From NCBI GenBank assembly GCA_903813345.2, contig CAIIXF020000007.1, positions 14,368,714 through 14,432,713 of the forward strand: DNA of 64,000 nucleotides, written 5' to 3'. Under the pieces are notes generated by a model. The model had not been told where the DNA came from and did not search any database. It saw only the letters and a list, made by a program, of their open reading frames with translations. Position numbers and translations under genes: made by a program. This document shows positions 11,325 through 24,003 of this stretch, in pieces. The stretch is from Owenia fusiformis. Its lineage: Eukaryota > Annelida > Polychaeta > Sabellida > Oweniidae. How positions within the stretch are numbered: position 1 is the stretch's first letter; every line of letters starts with the position of its first letter.

Positions 11325-12475
11325 TAAGCAAAACGATTTTTATGACGTGAACCGTAAACGTCAACCTTCACGTTCCCTCAAAATGATTTTTTTCTTTTTC
11401 TTTGCGGTCTTCCGTTTTATTTTCTACTTTAAAAATATAAAAAATATTACTTAACTGACAAATTGATGAAAGTGTTTAACAAAGGAGGTGTTTCACAGCC
11501 TCGCGTTATTCCATGAGATCTTGAATCTTACAAAATACAACAGGACGCAAAGATATCTTTAATCTTTTTAAATTAGATTTTTAACTTAATCCATAACATT
11601 TATACTTTTCTGCATTTAAAACATTACAGTTTTATATGTGCCTGAAATACGTAAAATTGACACAAAAAGGCCGCAATTTTGAAACGTCTAGCGGCAATTT
11701 TTAAAATGGCTTTTGAGATAACTTGTAGGCATATAAATCTGCAAGAATTTGACTCAAAATAGTGTCCTAGAGCATATGGCACAAGGGGTGCACATATGGT
11801 GACAGAAAAAAAACTTTCCTAAAACGAAAAGTGGTCCCAAATTTTGAGGCCCATTTTCTTCTTTTGGCCTGAAATTAAAAATAAGGCCTTACAAGGCCCA
11901 GTAATGACCCAAAAGGTCCACTTTTTGGGCTTTAAAGCCTTTTTTGCCCAATTTTTTTAGGCCCAATTTTTTTTCTCTTGGCCCACCTAAGGGGGGGGGG
12001 GCGGGACCCACCCCCCCAGATCCGCCAGTGATCTTAGCCTATGCATAGAGGCCTACATGGTCCTGCGACGGATCAATACGTACTACTACATGTACTAGAT
12101 CTTGATCCTTTGTTTTGTTTTGTGTGTTCTCACCTGTTTCAGGGCTTGGAGTAGAAATCTAGTAGAACCTGTGTGTCTCAAATCGTCTGCTTAATCTGTG
12201 ATCGCGCAAATGAAAGCACGCACTTTGCGCATAATTACGTCATACCTGTACTTCCTGTTCCGGTCTCACAAAAAGTTTGACAAATTCTCATGATCTTGTG
12301 TTTCAAGAAGAATTTCACGATTTGCCTAAACACTATGTTTTTACATATAGCCTGTATTTTCAAGCTGTGGAATCTGAACATTTACAGGTACTTTTAATCT
12401 AAAAAAATAAGCAATCAATCAGATTCAAAGGACCATATCTGAAAGATAGAGCCCATGAATAAACATAGATCTAAG
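11325..12475. other. Gene-free stretch with a GGCCCA-rich element remnant
   Basis: About 11840-12030 is rich in GGCCC/GGGCC words and ends in a G/C run then AGATCCGCCAGTG, resembling the right end of CACTGGCGGATC-type elements; a related copy with both ends is at 22098-22314. The left end is not recognisable. The rest of the stretch holds no supported gene. Confidence 0.5.
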
Positions 12476-13028
12476 CTAGTGGGAAAAAAAAAATAAACCT
12501 CAACCATTAAAAAAGTTGTCACTCACAATGAGCTAAATTTTAAGTTTCGTGTCTCAAACTCTTCCAAGCGGTAGAAAAATAATTCCTGTTCACTTAAAGT
12601 AGCACAGTGAATGAATCCAAACTGCAAAGCTTCATACCAAATGATGGATAAATCCCTACCAAATCGAACGAATGTTTTCATGAATCGCCATGTTTGTGGT
12701 CCAAGGAGGATTCACTCCCAGAATGCAACATCGGTTAACCTTATTTACTCATAGGTTTCAAAATGGCGTAACGTCATGTTGCATTCTGGGAGCCAATCAA
12801 ATCGGGCTCCAAAATCACCTCAACATTTGAAGAGTCGGCATTAACATGTGAATATCCACTTCAAATTCTTAAGTTCCTATTTGTCATTATGGACACAAAT
12901 TCCACTATATCTGGACTTTCTAGGACGGAGAAAATAGAGCACTGAATACACTGAGGTGAGAATTTATTACATGTGCGACAGCATGTCATTTTCATAGCTA
13001 TAGTAATTTTTTATGTTCCCCACTGTAG
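12476..13028. mobile_element. CTACAGTGGGG-ended element, copy 1
   Basis: The right end CCCCACTGTAG is intact; the left end is a decayed CTAGTGGG. The interior carries an internal palindrome around TCCCAGAATGCAACAT...ATGTTGCATTCTGGGAG (12717-12792). A reverse-oriented copy of nearly the whole element lies at about 47600-48155, nested in another transposon; its outer end there reads CCCCCACTGTAG. Non-coding. Confidence 0.65.
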
Positions 13029-13039
13029 AAACCATTTCT

Positions 13040-13260
13040 TTCAAAACCAACATCTACAAATTCTCAAAGTTCAAATCTCACTATATTTTTGAATTTGACC
13101 TCCAATGACCTTCTCAAGGTCAAAAATGATTTGACCTTCAATGACCTTCTCAAGGTCAAAAGGTATTTTTTCAACTTGCTAATTGACCAATTTTTTTCAC
13201 AATCATCTACAAGTTCTCAGAAATTCAAATCTGACTTAGATTGAACTCATAATATTGTGA
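13040..13260 (-). repeat. Minisatellite block, inverted relative to the 15.2-16.1 kb array
   Basis: It contains the words TTGACCTTCAATGACCTTCTCAAGGTCAAA, AATTGACCAATTTTTTTCA and ACAAGTTCTCAGAAATTCAAATCTGACTT (quoted in parts; read on the minus strand these are the units of the array at 15240-16075). About one and a half to two units are present. Together the two blocks bracket the proline iminopeptidase fragment. Confidence 0.65.
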
Positions 13261-13766
13261 GCAACTAGTTGGCGACATTTTTTCATGTTAATGCCTTGTT
13301 TTATAAACTGTTACAATATGGTCATGGTTATTTTTTAAATTAAAAGTACACAATAGAATTTTGAATCAGACTATACATGTAGAGCTAGCCTACTGTAATA
13401 GTCAGTCAAGAAACAAAAATGGCAACAGTTATTGTAAGTATTTATGATTAGACTGTAGTCCTAATACTTTTTCATCAATTCTTGGGGTAGACAGTCACTA
13501 TAGTCTGTTGCTACTCTTAAATGCTAATGGGTAGTCCACCTTCACTCCTAACTTCTAAATTGTGAAAATTGCATGTACATTACTTAATTACAGAAGAATG
13601 GCACTTAGGAATCTGTACCACTAGAAGATAATGAGTAACAGGACATTATCATTGGCAAGGGTAAAAGTAATAAATTTGACTGTGCCCATGAACTATTATA
13701 TTATTATTGTGTTCACACTTCACCCTACCACACTTATATAGTTGTATGTACTGTTTCTTATTTCAG

Positions 13767-14484
13767 GATAACACTACATTGCATTTAGTTGAAGATATTG
13801 AAACTTGAAGGAAGTATTGGAATATTGAAAAATGGGTTGTTTTTGGAGGGAGCTTGGGCTCAACTCTGTCATTAGCTTATGCTGAGACCCATCCTGACAG
13901 GGTGAGATCATTGATCCTGGGAAGAATATTTACATAAAAAGGTAAGTATATCCACACATAGCTACATGTTGGCAAGGTGTGTCCAATTCCAACCAATCCG
14001 AACACAGTATTTCATATGATTGCATGGCATAATAGAACCAATGACCACACCCAAGGTCATTCGTCAGGTGGTTGTCATTAAAATGTATTTGTATGTTTTC
14101 TACTTGCCCTCTAATGTCTTCAAAGAATAATGGCTTACATCTAGTATAGTTTCTAATATTACTACACTATTTCAAAAAGAGGAATACCCAAACGCTGTCA
14201 CCTCACTCTCTTTATTTTCAATGAATAACATGATCTAGGATGTTCTAAGATTTGCTCCAGCACTTAATTCATTACTGATCTGTGATCCAGCTTGTACTTT
14301 TATTTACAAGTTTTTATTTAACATTATTAATGCATTTTTATGGATATTGGAAATCCTCATCTTGGGCATTAGATTAATATGTCTTCATTTGCCTTTCAGG
14401 AGTGAGCTGATTTGGTTCTACCAAGAAGGTACAAGTCATCTTTTCCCTGATGTTTGGGAGAAATATCTAACTCAAATCCCAAAG
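13767..14484 (+). pseudogene. Decayed proline iminopeptidase (alpha/beta hydrolase, S33) fragment, two exons
   Basis: Exon-like segments 13767-13941 and 14400-14484 keep AG and GT splice borders. The first reads NTTLHLVEDIE, then EKWVVFGGSLGSTLSLAYAE and THPDRVRSLIL, the region around the catalytic serine (GGSxGS). The second reads ELIWFYQEGTSHLFPDVWEK, YLTQIPK, the family's cap-domain start. It is broken: a one-base loss after VEDIE puts TGA in frame, and a one-base loss near ATATTTACATAAAAAG gives TAA and spoils the splice phase. The Trp of the usual GGSWGS is Leu. No upstream or downstream exons were found. Functional family members remove N-terminal proline from peptides; this copy cannot. 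It lies between inverted minisatellite blocks. Confidence 0.8.
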
Positions 14485-15239
14485 GTATTAATATTTGCAC
14501 ATATCATGATTTGAACTGATGCTACATTTGTTTACTGCAAAACTTGTGCATTGTCAAACTAATCACTTGTGGGTTTTCAACTTTTCATGTTTAAACTCTT
14601 TTACACAGAGATAGAACTATTTTACAAGCATCAATAGCTTTAATTTTATTTTTTGGACCCACAATAATCTTTATCTTCTAATAATCTAAAGATATTTACT
14701 TTTATCAAATTTTATTTTGTAAGGTTATGATTAAACGAATTTTGTTAAAATCAGTGTAAACTGCCTTTGGAAAATTGGTAAGTCCACCGATCATCTATGA
14801 TTATATTCTATGACACAGTATCTCTATTGTATGAAAGTGAAATATTCAACCTTCTTTTCAGCCATTATTTTGTTCATGGCAGATAGTGTATGATATGGTT
14901 TGTCCTGCAAGAACTTCATAGGAGCTTCACAAGGTATGCAGTAAACACTCATTTTGTTTGTAAAATATGATCTCTTTGTATACTTCTGCTGGTCAAAAAC
15001 ACTTAAGCTTGCTCTAACACTTGACTACCTATATTCCAAGTTCCCCTTGTTTCTAGCAAAATAACTCTGAAGGAATATTGGAGGACTGTGAAAATAGATC
15101 CCAATTGTAAAATTGTGTATTTAAAAGAATCATTATTGTATCATTCTCATATATGAAATAAGTCTTCAAGTTCAATAATTTGTTTTTCTCTTGCCTCAAC
15201 AAGATAGGCTAAGATATGACAAAATGTCACCACCTTGTT

Positions 15240-16075
15240 GTTCACAATCTTAGTCAGATTTTAATTTCTCAGATCTTGTAGATGATTTTGAAAAATAAAT
15301 TGGGCAATTTGAAGCAAGGTGTAAAAAGACTTTTTTTTGACCTGAGAAGGTCATTTAAGGTGGAATCTCAAATCTAAAGTCAGATTTGAACTTCTAAGAA
15401 CTTGTAGATGATAGTGAAAAAAATTGGTCAATTTGAAGCAAGATGAAAAAATACCTTTTTGACCCTGAGAATGTCATTGAAGGTCAAATCTCTTTTGACC
15501 TTGAGAATGTCATTGAAGGTCAAAACTATAGTCAGATTTGAACTGTTGAGAACTTGAAGATGATTTTGAAAAAAAGATTGGTCAATTTGAAGCAAGTTGA
15601 AAAAGACCTTTCCTACCTTTTTTGACCTTGAGAAGGTCATTGAAGGTCAAATCTCAAACCTAAAGTCAGATTTGAACTTCTGATAACTTGTAGAATTTTG
15701 AAAAAAATTGGTCAATTTGAAGCAAGTTGAAAAAATACCTTTTTGACCTTTTGTGACCTTGACAAGGTCATTGAAAGTCAAATCTCAAATCTAAAGACAG
15801 ATTTGAACTTCTGATAATTTGTAAAAAATGGGTCTATTTGAAGCAAGTTGAAAAAATACCTTTTTGACCTTGAGAAGGTCATTGAAGGTCAAATCTCAAA
15901 TCTTAAGTCAGATTTAAACTTCTGATAGATGATTTGAAAAACGAATTGGTCAATTTGAAGCAAGTTGTAAAAAGACCTTTTTCGACCTTGAAAAGGTCAT
16001 TAAAGGTCAAATATTAAATATAAAGTCAGATTTGAACTTCTGGAAACAGGTAGATGATTTTGAAAAAAATTGAAG
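15240..16075 (+). repeat. Degenerate tandem minisatellite, about 110-135 bp units
   Basis: Roughly six to seven diverged units, each made of GACCTTGAGAAGGTCATTGA, AGGTCAAATCTCAAATCTAA, AGTCAGATTTGAACTTCTGA, then TTGTAGATGATTTTGAAAAA, ATTGGTCAATTTGAAGCAAG and TTGAAAAAATACC. Unit length varies by small deletions. Weak open frames on the minus strand simply follow the repeat. The same unit occurs in opposite orientation at 13040-13260. Confidence 0.85.
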
Positions 16076-16564
16076 TCAGTCTAAACAGTATTTGTTAAGT
16101 TATTGGAAGTTGTAAGAATTTGTTACAGACACCGATCGCCAACCGCCATCCGGAAATGGAAACCATAACAATATGTCACCACTTTTTGGTGGTCACATAA
16201 AAATCACAACTAGGACTCTCAAGTGCCCCCTTTCTGGGAATATGTATAATCTTTTAAATGTGTTATTTCAGAGATTCAGAAGCCACTTGTCTCATTTTTG
16301 GTTTGTGCATAATGCTGGACACTCTACAGTGGAACACTCTACAGTGGAATCAGGACAATCTCTTTACAAGTGGAGGCAGAAGATAAATACAAGAAGGACT
16401 TTTGAAATCAGTTATTGCAAATTCTTGTGTACTTCTAGTACAATTGTATGATTCAATGAAGAGTCTATATCACATGCAGATACTGACAATGGCGAATACT
16501 TCTTTATCTATTATCCTAGACAATAATACATGATTTACATGTATCAGTAGATAACTCAAGTCCA

Positions 16565-17767
16565 TTTACTTTAGAGAATAATCATGTATTTTCGACGTTT
16601 CGCGCGCCGGTGTGAAAGAAATTATGGTTCCCTGGGGATTATGGTCCCCTTTCTAAACAGCCCTTACTGGCCCTGATTGTGTATAAGATAATAAGGGAAA
16701 GGGTTGTATTTAGGTCACCATATAAATCAATGGAGAGTAGGACCATAATTTGAGAGGACCTCCTACCCTTTTACACCTGTTATCCTACCAGCTTTTTAAA
16801 GGATGAGTCTGGGAATGAGTCTGGGTATCGACTTAGAAAATATTGAAAATTGTAATGTCTGATAAACCAACTCAATCACACATATTATTAAACTTCAATA
16901 TCTTATCCTTCTTCTGAGAGTACAAAAATGTCAATTTGTATCACAATTAATGAAGAATATTGGCATCAAAGATAGAGCATATCACTTTGTCAGAATTGAA
17001 AAAAAATCAATGGCAAATATTAAATGAATTATTTACACAAAAGGTTTGAAAAATATCCTCAAAAACATTGCATACTTTCTTTGTATAGACATTGAATGGT
17101 ATTTCTGGATAAGTGAATTGGTGTTTATCTGGGTAATCAAGGGATTATAGTCACTCAAAGTTACTGAACATCCAGTTTTGAGACTTCAATTGTGTTGGTG
17201 AAGTTACACATATTTCAGTCAAATTCATGCTGAGCACAACATTTTGGTTTCAATTTTATAATCTCTATACATGACCCTGGTGATGAAGAGTCAGAATCAG
17301 TCAAAAAACCTAAACCGGAAAACTGTGCTCATTGTGAAAACTAAAAGTGAAGCAACTTTTTTTCTGATATTTCTTACATCAAATGGCGGCCATCTTGTTT
17401 TTTCCCCTTCAAATTAAACTGGCGGGAAATTCAAAATTTTGAAAAAAAATTTAATACTTAAATATATTTCAAAAATATGATTTTCTTTTAAATCCTTCAT
17501 GGGTCTTAAAAGTCATGCATGTTGCCATTGGTGTTTTTTTCTATGATAATGACTTTTTTTTGTTAAGATACTTATTCTGACTCTCACCAGGGGGTTAATT
17601 ATGCATCAAAAATTGTGAAAAAGTAAATATTCTTATCAAATATAACTAGGACAGTAATAAAAAACATATTTCACATACATTTGACTGAGGGACCAAAAGG
17701 GCATATACCCGGACACATCCTTTAAAATTTGAAACGTCGAAAATAAATCATCATTTTCTGAAGTAAA
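16565..17767. repeat. Foldback element, about 1.2 kb, TTTACTT...CGACGTTTC ends
   Basis: The left end TTTACTTTAGAGAATAATCA...TTTTCGACGTTTC is mirrored at the right end by GAAACGTCGAAAATAAATCA...TTCTGAAGTAAA. The interior has no supported coding region; a few AT-rich frames show no motif. GGCCATCTTG and GGCGGGAAATT words resemble interspersed repeats at 57 kb. Confidence 0.6.
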
Positions 17768-19066
17768 TGATCTTGAGTCGTATAATATATTACCTGGGAG
17801 ATAAATCTACACAGAACTGTATCAGTATAATTATTGAAAATGAAATACAATGGATTCAAGGCACATGCTTGTTTTATTTTGTCTTCAAATCGATGGACGT
17901 ATCTGGATTAAATGTATTGCACACATTTTACGTTACCCGAGAAATGGTGACATATTGTTAAACTCTCCAACTTTTTCAAGGACGGTGTTTGGTGGGCGTC
18001 GGCGTTTGATATCTGTAACAAACGGCAGGAAGTGACATTTTGCATGTTAATAACTTGTTTTCTAAACAGCAATCAGTTGATTAATTATTTTCAAAAATAG
18101 CTGGATTTTTTTAATTAGATGCACAATGCCATTTGTTCTTTCAAAATTGCTCAGTGGGATATTATTAAGTGCTTGAAGTCATGTAGTTCCTGGATCCATA
18201 GCAAACAGCAAAGTACCTTTGTTATATTTGTCAATGCGCCTCATTGGAATTTCTTAGCAATCTCATTGCACGTGCATATTACATGGTATTTGCGAATGGG
18301 AAATAGTTTCGAATTTTCTGTCAAGAGAACTTCTTAGAGAAACCATGGGCTATGGAGAAACTGAGTCATCATTTCTTGACTTTTATATTTTTAATCGTTT
18401 TCATTTAGGTAATACATTTCGAACAACATTACAGAATATCATAATAATTGAACAAATTAATTGTCAACATTAAAATGAAAACACCAGTTCAATCAAAAAA
18501 TCAATATCCCTTTGAAAAATATAGTACAGAGTTGTGACTTTTTATCAAATACTTTTTATGAAAACTATGTTCTCTAGGTGATTCCACATACGTCCATGTA
18601 AATTCAACCAACATAACCGGTCAATTATGTGGGTGTTATTACCTAGAAAAGGTTCGAATATTGCTTGAGAATCTGTTCACGAATTAGGAAGTCAAAAGCC
18701 TTGCCAAGAGCATGCACATGAAACAAAACATGAAATACTTCATCATATTCCTTAGATAAATCTTTCTAAACCTACATCACAATATTTGCTTCAAACATGA
18801 CAACACCCGTGTATTATGCCACTGTACGTTGTCGAGGCGTGATATAGTAGATCACGGAGACCTAGCTGGAAGTTGGAGAAAAAATGCTAAAAAGAAGAAT
18901 GATAATATTTGTCCCCGGAAGGGGCCTCTTAATAATAAGATATCGTAACGTATTTTTGCTTGTTCTACATAACAGGATTATCTTTCATCACGATAGGTTT
19001 TCACTATTTTAGGTATTAGAAAAAAACGTTCATTTGATCATCCCGCTGATCAGCCTGTTTAACATA
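17768..19066. other. Gene-free AT-rich stretch
   Basis: I see no domain, splice-consistent exon set or clear repeat here. Short open frames (60-72 codons) lack recognisable motifs. Confidence 0.5.
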
Positions 19067-19946
19067 CACTCCCCTCCATAAGTTTGGCAACCTTTTTTCT
19101 TCATTGAACTACGTGTTAAAATCTCTTTACGTTTGAATTTTTATTTACTTAACCGGCGATGAAATAACTTATACTATTGATGGAAACGTAACTTGACTTT
19201 ATTTCCAATACCTCAAAATTTTCTCAATCTTTTTCCTCAATTACAATAGGTCGAAAATTGATGATAAATTTGATGAATTTTTGAAAATCGTCATTCCCAT
19301 GTAATCTAATGGGAAATGGAGGGTTCGGGGCAAATCAGAAATCAGGATATCTTTTCATTAAACGATTCAGCAAAAAATATTTTTATTTAGAAAATTGAAT
19401 TGTCTAACTTTTTTGAACACTAAGTGTTTAGTTTATTTGATGAATATTAAAGTTACAGCGCTTCAAAGTCATTTTTGAAAATAATTTTTCGCCTCCTGTG
19501 TTATTTCAATGGGAGAGGTTTTTTGAAAAACAATTTTGACTTTAAAGCCCTATAACTTTGTTGAACCTGAAGAAACATATCAATTTTTTGTTAAATAAAG
19601 TTAGCAAATTCAATTGCCTGCCTAACTCGTATTTTTTGCAAGGACTCGGATGGATGGATATTCAGTCATATGACTTGCGGCAAACCTACCATTTCCCATT
19701 GGTTAACATGGGAATGTCGATTTTCACAAATTCATCAAATTTATCATAAATTTTCGACCTATTGTAATTGAGGAAAAAAATTGAGAAAATTTGGAGGTAT
19801 CGGAATTAAAGTCAAATTACGTTTCCATCAATAGTATAAGTATTTTTATCGCAGGTTAAGTAAATAAAAATTCCAAGGTAAAGAGGCTTTAACACGTAGT
19901 TCAATGGGGGAAAAAGGTTGCCAAACTTATGGAGGGGAGGGGAGTG
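19067..19946. mobile_element. 880-bp element with about 290-bp inverted arms and TA flanks
   Basis: It starts CACTCCCCTCCATAAGTTTG and ends with the mirror CAAACTTATGGAGGGGAGGGGAGTG. TA lies at 19065-19066 and 19947-19948. The arms stay similar for almost 300 bp (for example CATTGAACTACGTGTTAAA, TTATACTATTGATGGAAACG, CCTATTGTAATTGAGGAAAA and CATTTCCCATT in inverted pairs), leaving only a short central loop. Length and TA duplication suggest a Tc1/mariner-type non-autonomous element. No transposase. Confidence 0.8.
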
Positions 19947-19948
19947 TA

Positions 19949-22097
19949 GATCATTATAACCTCTGCAATATGTCTTCACCGTTGACATAATCTCCAAATA
20001 TAGCACCAGGAAGTAAAAATAAAGTTACACTAACCAATTGCATTTCTAAACGGAAAATTACACGAATGAAACGAAAACCTTTGTAGTGCTAATTTAAAGT
20101 GACAGCAAAGAAGAGACAACGAGTTGAAAAACGTTGATTGTTTCAAGGCTTGTGCTGATGTTATGTTGGCTCAAAGTAGTTTGATTCAATTATCTGAAGA
20201 AAAAATGAGATAACTGATCAAACATGAAAGATTAATGATGCAGAAATGTCTAAATTCACTTTATTTGATATATTATGAATGATAAATTAAAATCCAGACA
20301 GATATAAGACATGGGGTTTCATTATTTTGCAATTGTGTGCATATAAAATTACATTTTCACTGAATCATCGAATACAGTTTTCAACCATGAGAATGAGATA
20401 CGGCGTCGTATCCCGTGGTTAACGTTTTTTCTTCTGGACTCGGAGGATTATAGTCAGAAACGTTTGACAAGCGCTCTTTTCCCTTAATCTATGGAATGGA
20501 TAGGACATCCTAAATTCTACTAAGTAGCCCGGACAGAATTGTTCAATGGTCACCTTTCCTTCAATAACTTTTTTATTTTCAATATTATCGAAAACGATTG
20601 CATATTTGAAAACTAGAGTAAAATTCTGACATACAAAAATGTTATTTAAGGAACACCTCTTAATTTATTGATAATAAAGGCATCCAAAGTATGAGTGACG
20701 CAAATACATAATTCATCATTTAGTCTCATATTTGTTCATAAAATGGCAGCATGTTTCGTAAATATGAATGCACAGTTGAAAGTAAATATAAGAAAATGTC
20801 ATAGGCCTATGGGGTCATACAATCCTAAAGTAATACAGCAACTGACCAATCTTCAAATACAGGAAATCGATCATACTCCTTTCAAATTGAAATGGTCGGG
20901 GGTTGTGTTCAAGAGAATGTGAAAAGATGGTGCCCAAATGTGTGGGGTGTGATGAGAGTACAATGTAGGTCCCAAGGCGCTGCATGGGCTTAACGAACTA
21001 GGGTTACTAATCCATTACAAGTAATACCTACCATTATACCGAGACTAACATACTCTACTCTTTCCGGGCTGCTGTGATATGATTTTATGAATATCGTATT
21101 CATTCGGGGATAAGAAAATCACATACTCATGAATCTTTGGATATCCGCTAGTGTATTTATCATACATGTATCATACTATACCATAATGTACTTTATCTCG
21201 CCGAATGAAGTTCGTGTAGGGAAACAGACGAGCAGACTTGACAGACGGACGGAGCGTATTTATACCTCAGATATTAACTATAATTATCTGAACACGTGAT
21301 TTCTCTAAATATATTTTTATTTTGATGCTACATTTTGTCTGTTGCGCCACATATTGAAAAAAAGAAGTATCCTCTGGACACAATAGCCTAGTTTAATCCA
21401 GTATTTTTCTCAATTTCAAGTTCTATCAAGATATTTCAGCCTGTAAAAAGCCAAATCTGACAACCAGTCTGAGGCTCTATTTCCATAAAAGTAATCAGCC
21501 TATACTTGAACCAGCTTTGATAATCGAACGGATGAAGGACGGACTGGTGGACGGAAGGAGGGCCTTGCTACATCCATACCGAACTTCGTCCATAAGGATA
21601 ACTAATTAGGCCTTGTGACTAACGTTATTAGTTCATATTTTGTGTGATGTTTAAACCTCATTTACATTAACGGTTTCAGAAATGATACGGCGACATTTTT
21701 GGCGACATGGTTAGTAATAATAACATTGTCGGAACGTTCAATTTCTCATGGTACTTCCCCGAAATGGAAAACTACTAGACTGTTACAATTCGACGAAAAC
21801 TAAAAATTACCAAATAAACAAGGTCCTTATTGTATAAAATAAATATGAGTGTCAAAATAAAATTAGTCAACCAGGGTTAACTTGTAAACAACATTTCGAG
21901 AATTGTCTAGCACTTTCTCGCATAGGTTAAAGCTCAACAGGTAAAAATCGAAACATAGCGCATATATGTCCATTTCAGCAGAAACATGAGTTTGTCATCA
22001 TTCTTGCGAGTAGCAGCAATTGTAAGTAGGCTTACTTGTTAGCTCTTTATAAATTTCTGAAAATCGCTCACACAATGCAACACATGATCTGACGAAG
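19949..22097. other. Gene-free stretch with a GACGGACGG inverted-repeat remnant
   Basis: About 21200-21595 has inverted ends (CGAATGAAGTTCGTGTAGG with ACAGACGGACGGAG on the left; GAAGGACGGACTGG with CCGAACTTCGTCC on the right). This is a dispersed repeat style seen again near 58190. The 75-codon frame at 20695 has no motif I recognise. No gene is supported. Confidence 0.45.
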
Positions 22098-22314
22098 CAC
22101 TGGCGAATCCAAGGGGAGGCATACGCGCGCCCCTTGGGCGGGCCAAGAAAACAATCGAGTGCCCCAAAAAATTTGTATGGCCTCAAAAATGGACCTTTTT
22201 GGTCATAATCTTTTTTATTCATTATCAAAAATTTGGCCTTAAATTTTCAAAATGTGGACCCAATTTTTTGTATTAGGGGCCCGAAATATTTGTTAGCTTC
22301 TGGATCCACCAGTG
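22098..22314. mobile_element. CACTGG...CCAGTG short element
   Basis: Left end CACTGGCGAATCCAAGGGG and right end CTGGATCCACCAGTG form inverted termini of the CACTGGCGGATCCAGGG type known from hAT-like elements of marine animals. CGAAG flanks both sides (22093-22097 and 22315-22319). The interior is rich in GGCCC/GGACC words, like 11840-12030. Five bases is shorter than the 8-bp duplication usual for hAT, so the family assignment is tentative. Confidence 0.6.
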
Positions 22315-22319
22315 CGAAG

Positions 22320-24003
22320 TCGGCCTCCTGTCGTCCATTGCATTGAGGAGAATTAGAATTAAGTTAATAACCATTTCACTGTGGAGGAACTCGTAAAGCA
22401 AGTTTCGTAACAAAATGGTAATGCGGTAAACTATTGTTTTTATTGGCCCTGTCCTAAATTCTTATTTCCTCCGTGTTGGGGAGAGCATAAAAATGTACAT
22501 CAAATTAAAGTACATAATTTACAAAGGCTTAAAGTATAAAAAAGAGATTCAACATATTTACAAAAGCAATGGGATGTTCTACATTTTATTATCTAACTGA
22601 CCTACCTTCCCTAAATACAGGTAACAATGGCAACCTTATCTCAAAATTAATCGAATTTATTGAACTAAGTAAAGGACAAGATGGTGTCAATTAAAGATGG
22701 TCATTGTAATTTTAATCTAATCATGTTTTTAAATTGATGGGGATGAGAATAAGATTAAGTTTGGACTTAGCAGATAGAGGCAATAATAATCAACCGGACT
22801 ATCTCCAAAGTAACCAATGCTAGACACATATCCCGTCCTACAAATACAAAGGTTTTTAAGTATTATAATTAGTCACACCTGTTTCAATAGAAGAGGAGAT
22901 CAACATCTCAATTTGACCTTTGAATTATTTTTTGGCAGGTACTATGAACAAAACCTGCGTGACTCTGATAAGGCAGTTGCAGAAAATCCGCGAGTTAAAT
23001 GCAAATATTATTTATATATATTTTATACAACTGTTTTTGTTAACATTTTTTTAGTGCAATTGTTTTTTGTTTCTTTATACCAATTCTTGAGAATGAAATA
23101 AAATGTCTTTCCGAACCTTGTTGGAACAAAATTGCATATACAACATTTTCTTAGACCTCTCAATATGGTTATACAATAAGGAAATTTTGGTTGATTTAAC
23201 AAATAGTATGCAAAAATATATAAAAGTTAAGATAAACAGTTTATTTCATTAACAAGATACTTTTTGAAGATCAACCAAACTTTCCTTTGTACAATTACAA
23301 TATTGAGAGACTTGAACACGTTGTGTTTATGTCGTTTTGTTCCAATCAGGTTCTAGGGATAGATGTTTCATTTCATTCCGAACATATGGTACCAAGAACA
23401 AAAGAAGTGTATGGTGTTTTTTCTAAAACAATTTAGAGAAAAGTATATATATATTTCAAATTATAATGTTACCATATACAAAAGATAACCATTGAATTGA
23501 CGATGTGTAAAATTTTCAGAATGTTTTGAAAACTGGTTTAAGAAAAACGCGTATTCAAAAAGTTCACCATATCGATACCACTCCTTTCATGATAAAAGGA
23601 TGAGCCATTCAGATGACAGTCAGTCGAAAATAAGTCACTTTAAATAACACCACAACAAAACAAAAACTTATCACTAAGAGTGTCATGGGTAGAAAATACA
23701 AATTAAATTGATTATTCCCTCCCCTCTTTTAGCTTTGTTTAATAACTGGCCTCTTTATATAAAACGAATAAAACACGAAATGAAATCCTTGGTGTAGTGA
23801 ACACAATGAACAACAGTGAACTTTTTTTCTCGACAAAAAAATGCATGTTCACCACACATGGCAGTATTAAGTATTGTAATTAATGTTATATGTTATCCCC
23901 GATCTCTGGTTTATTTCGATGTAGATTTTATGCTTATAGCTGTAAAATATTTCAAGGTCAACGTGTGAATATTGTGTAAAATCTGTCACATTTGCCTTTT
24001 CAG
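22320..24003. other. Stretch upstream of the first propeller gene
   Basis: This must contain the unseen start exon(s) and promoter of the gene whose first recognised exon is 24004. I could not find an ATG exon ending in phase 0 with a good donor. AT-rich frames (for example 22817-23101) have hydrophobic runs but no exon structure I trust. Confidence 0.35.

Noticed and set aside
10835-11454. Frames of 79-157 codons on both strands at 10815-11454
   Set aside because: They run through the word-built GC-rich element and encode only its reiterated words; the overlapping frames on both strands show the openness comes from repeat structure.
15428-15640. Minus-strand 70-codon frame in the minisatellite
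   Set aside because: It simply translates two repeat units.
22817-23101. 94-codon frame with a hydrophobic run as the membrane exon of gene A
   Set aside because: The hydrophobicity reflects AT-rich DNA. No donor in the phase needed to join 24004 was found.
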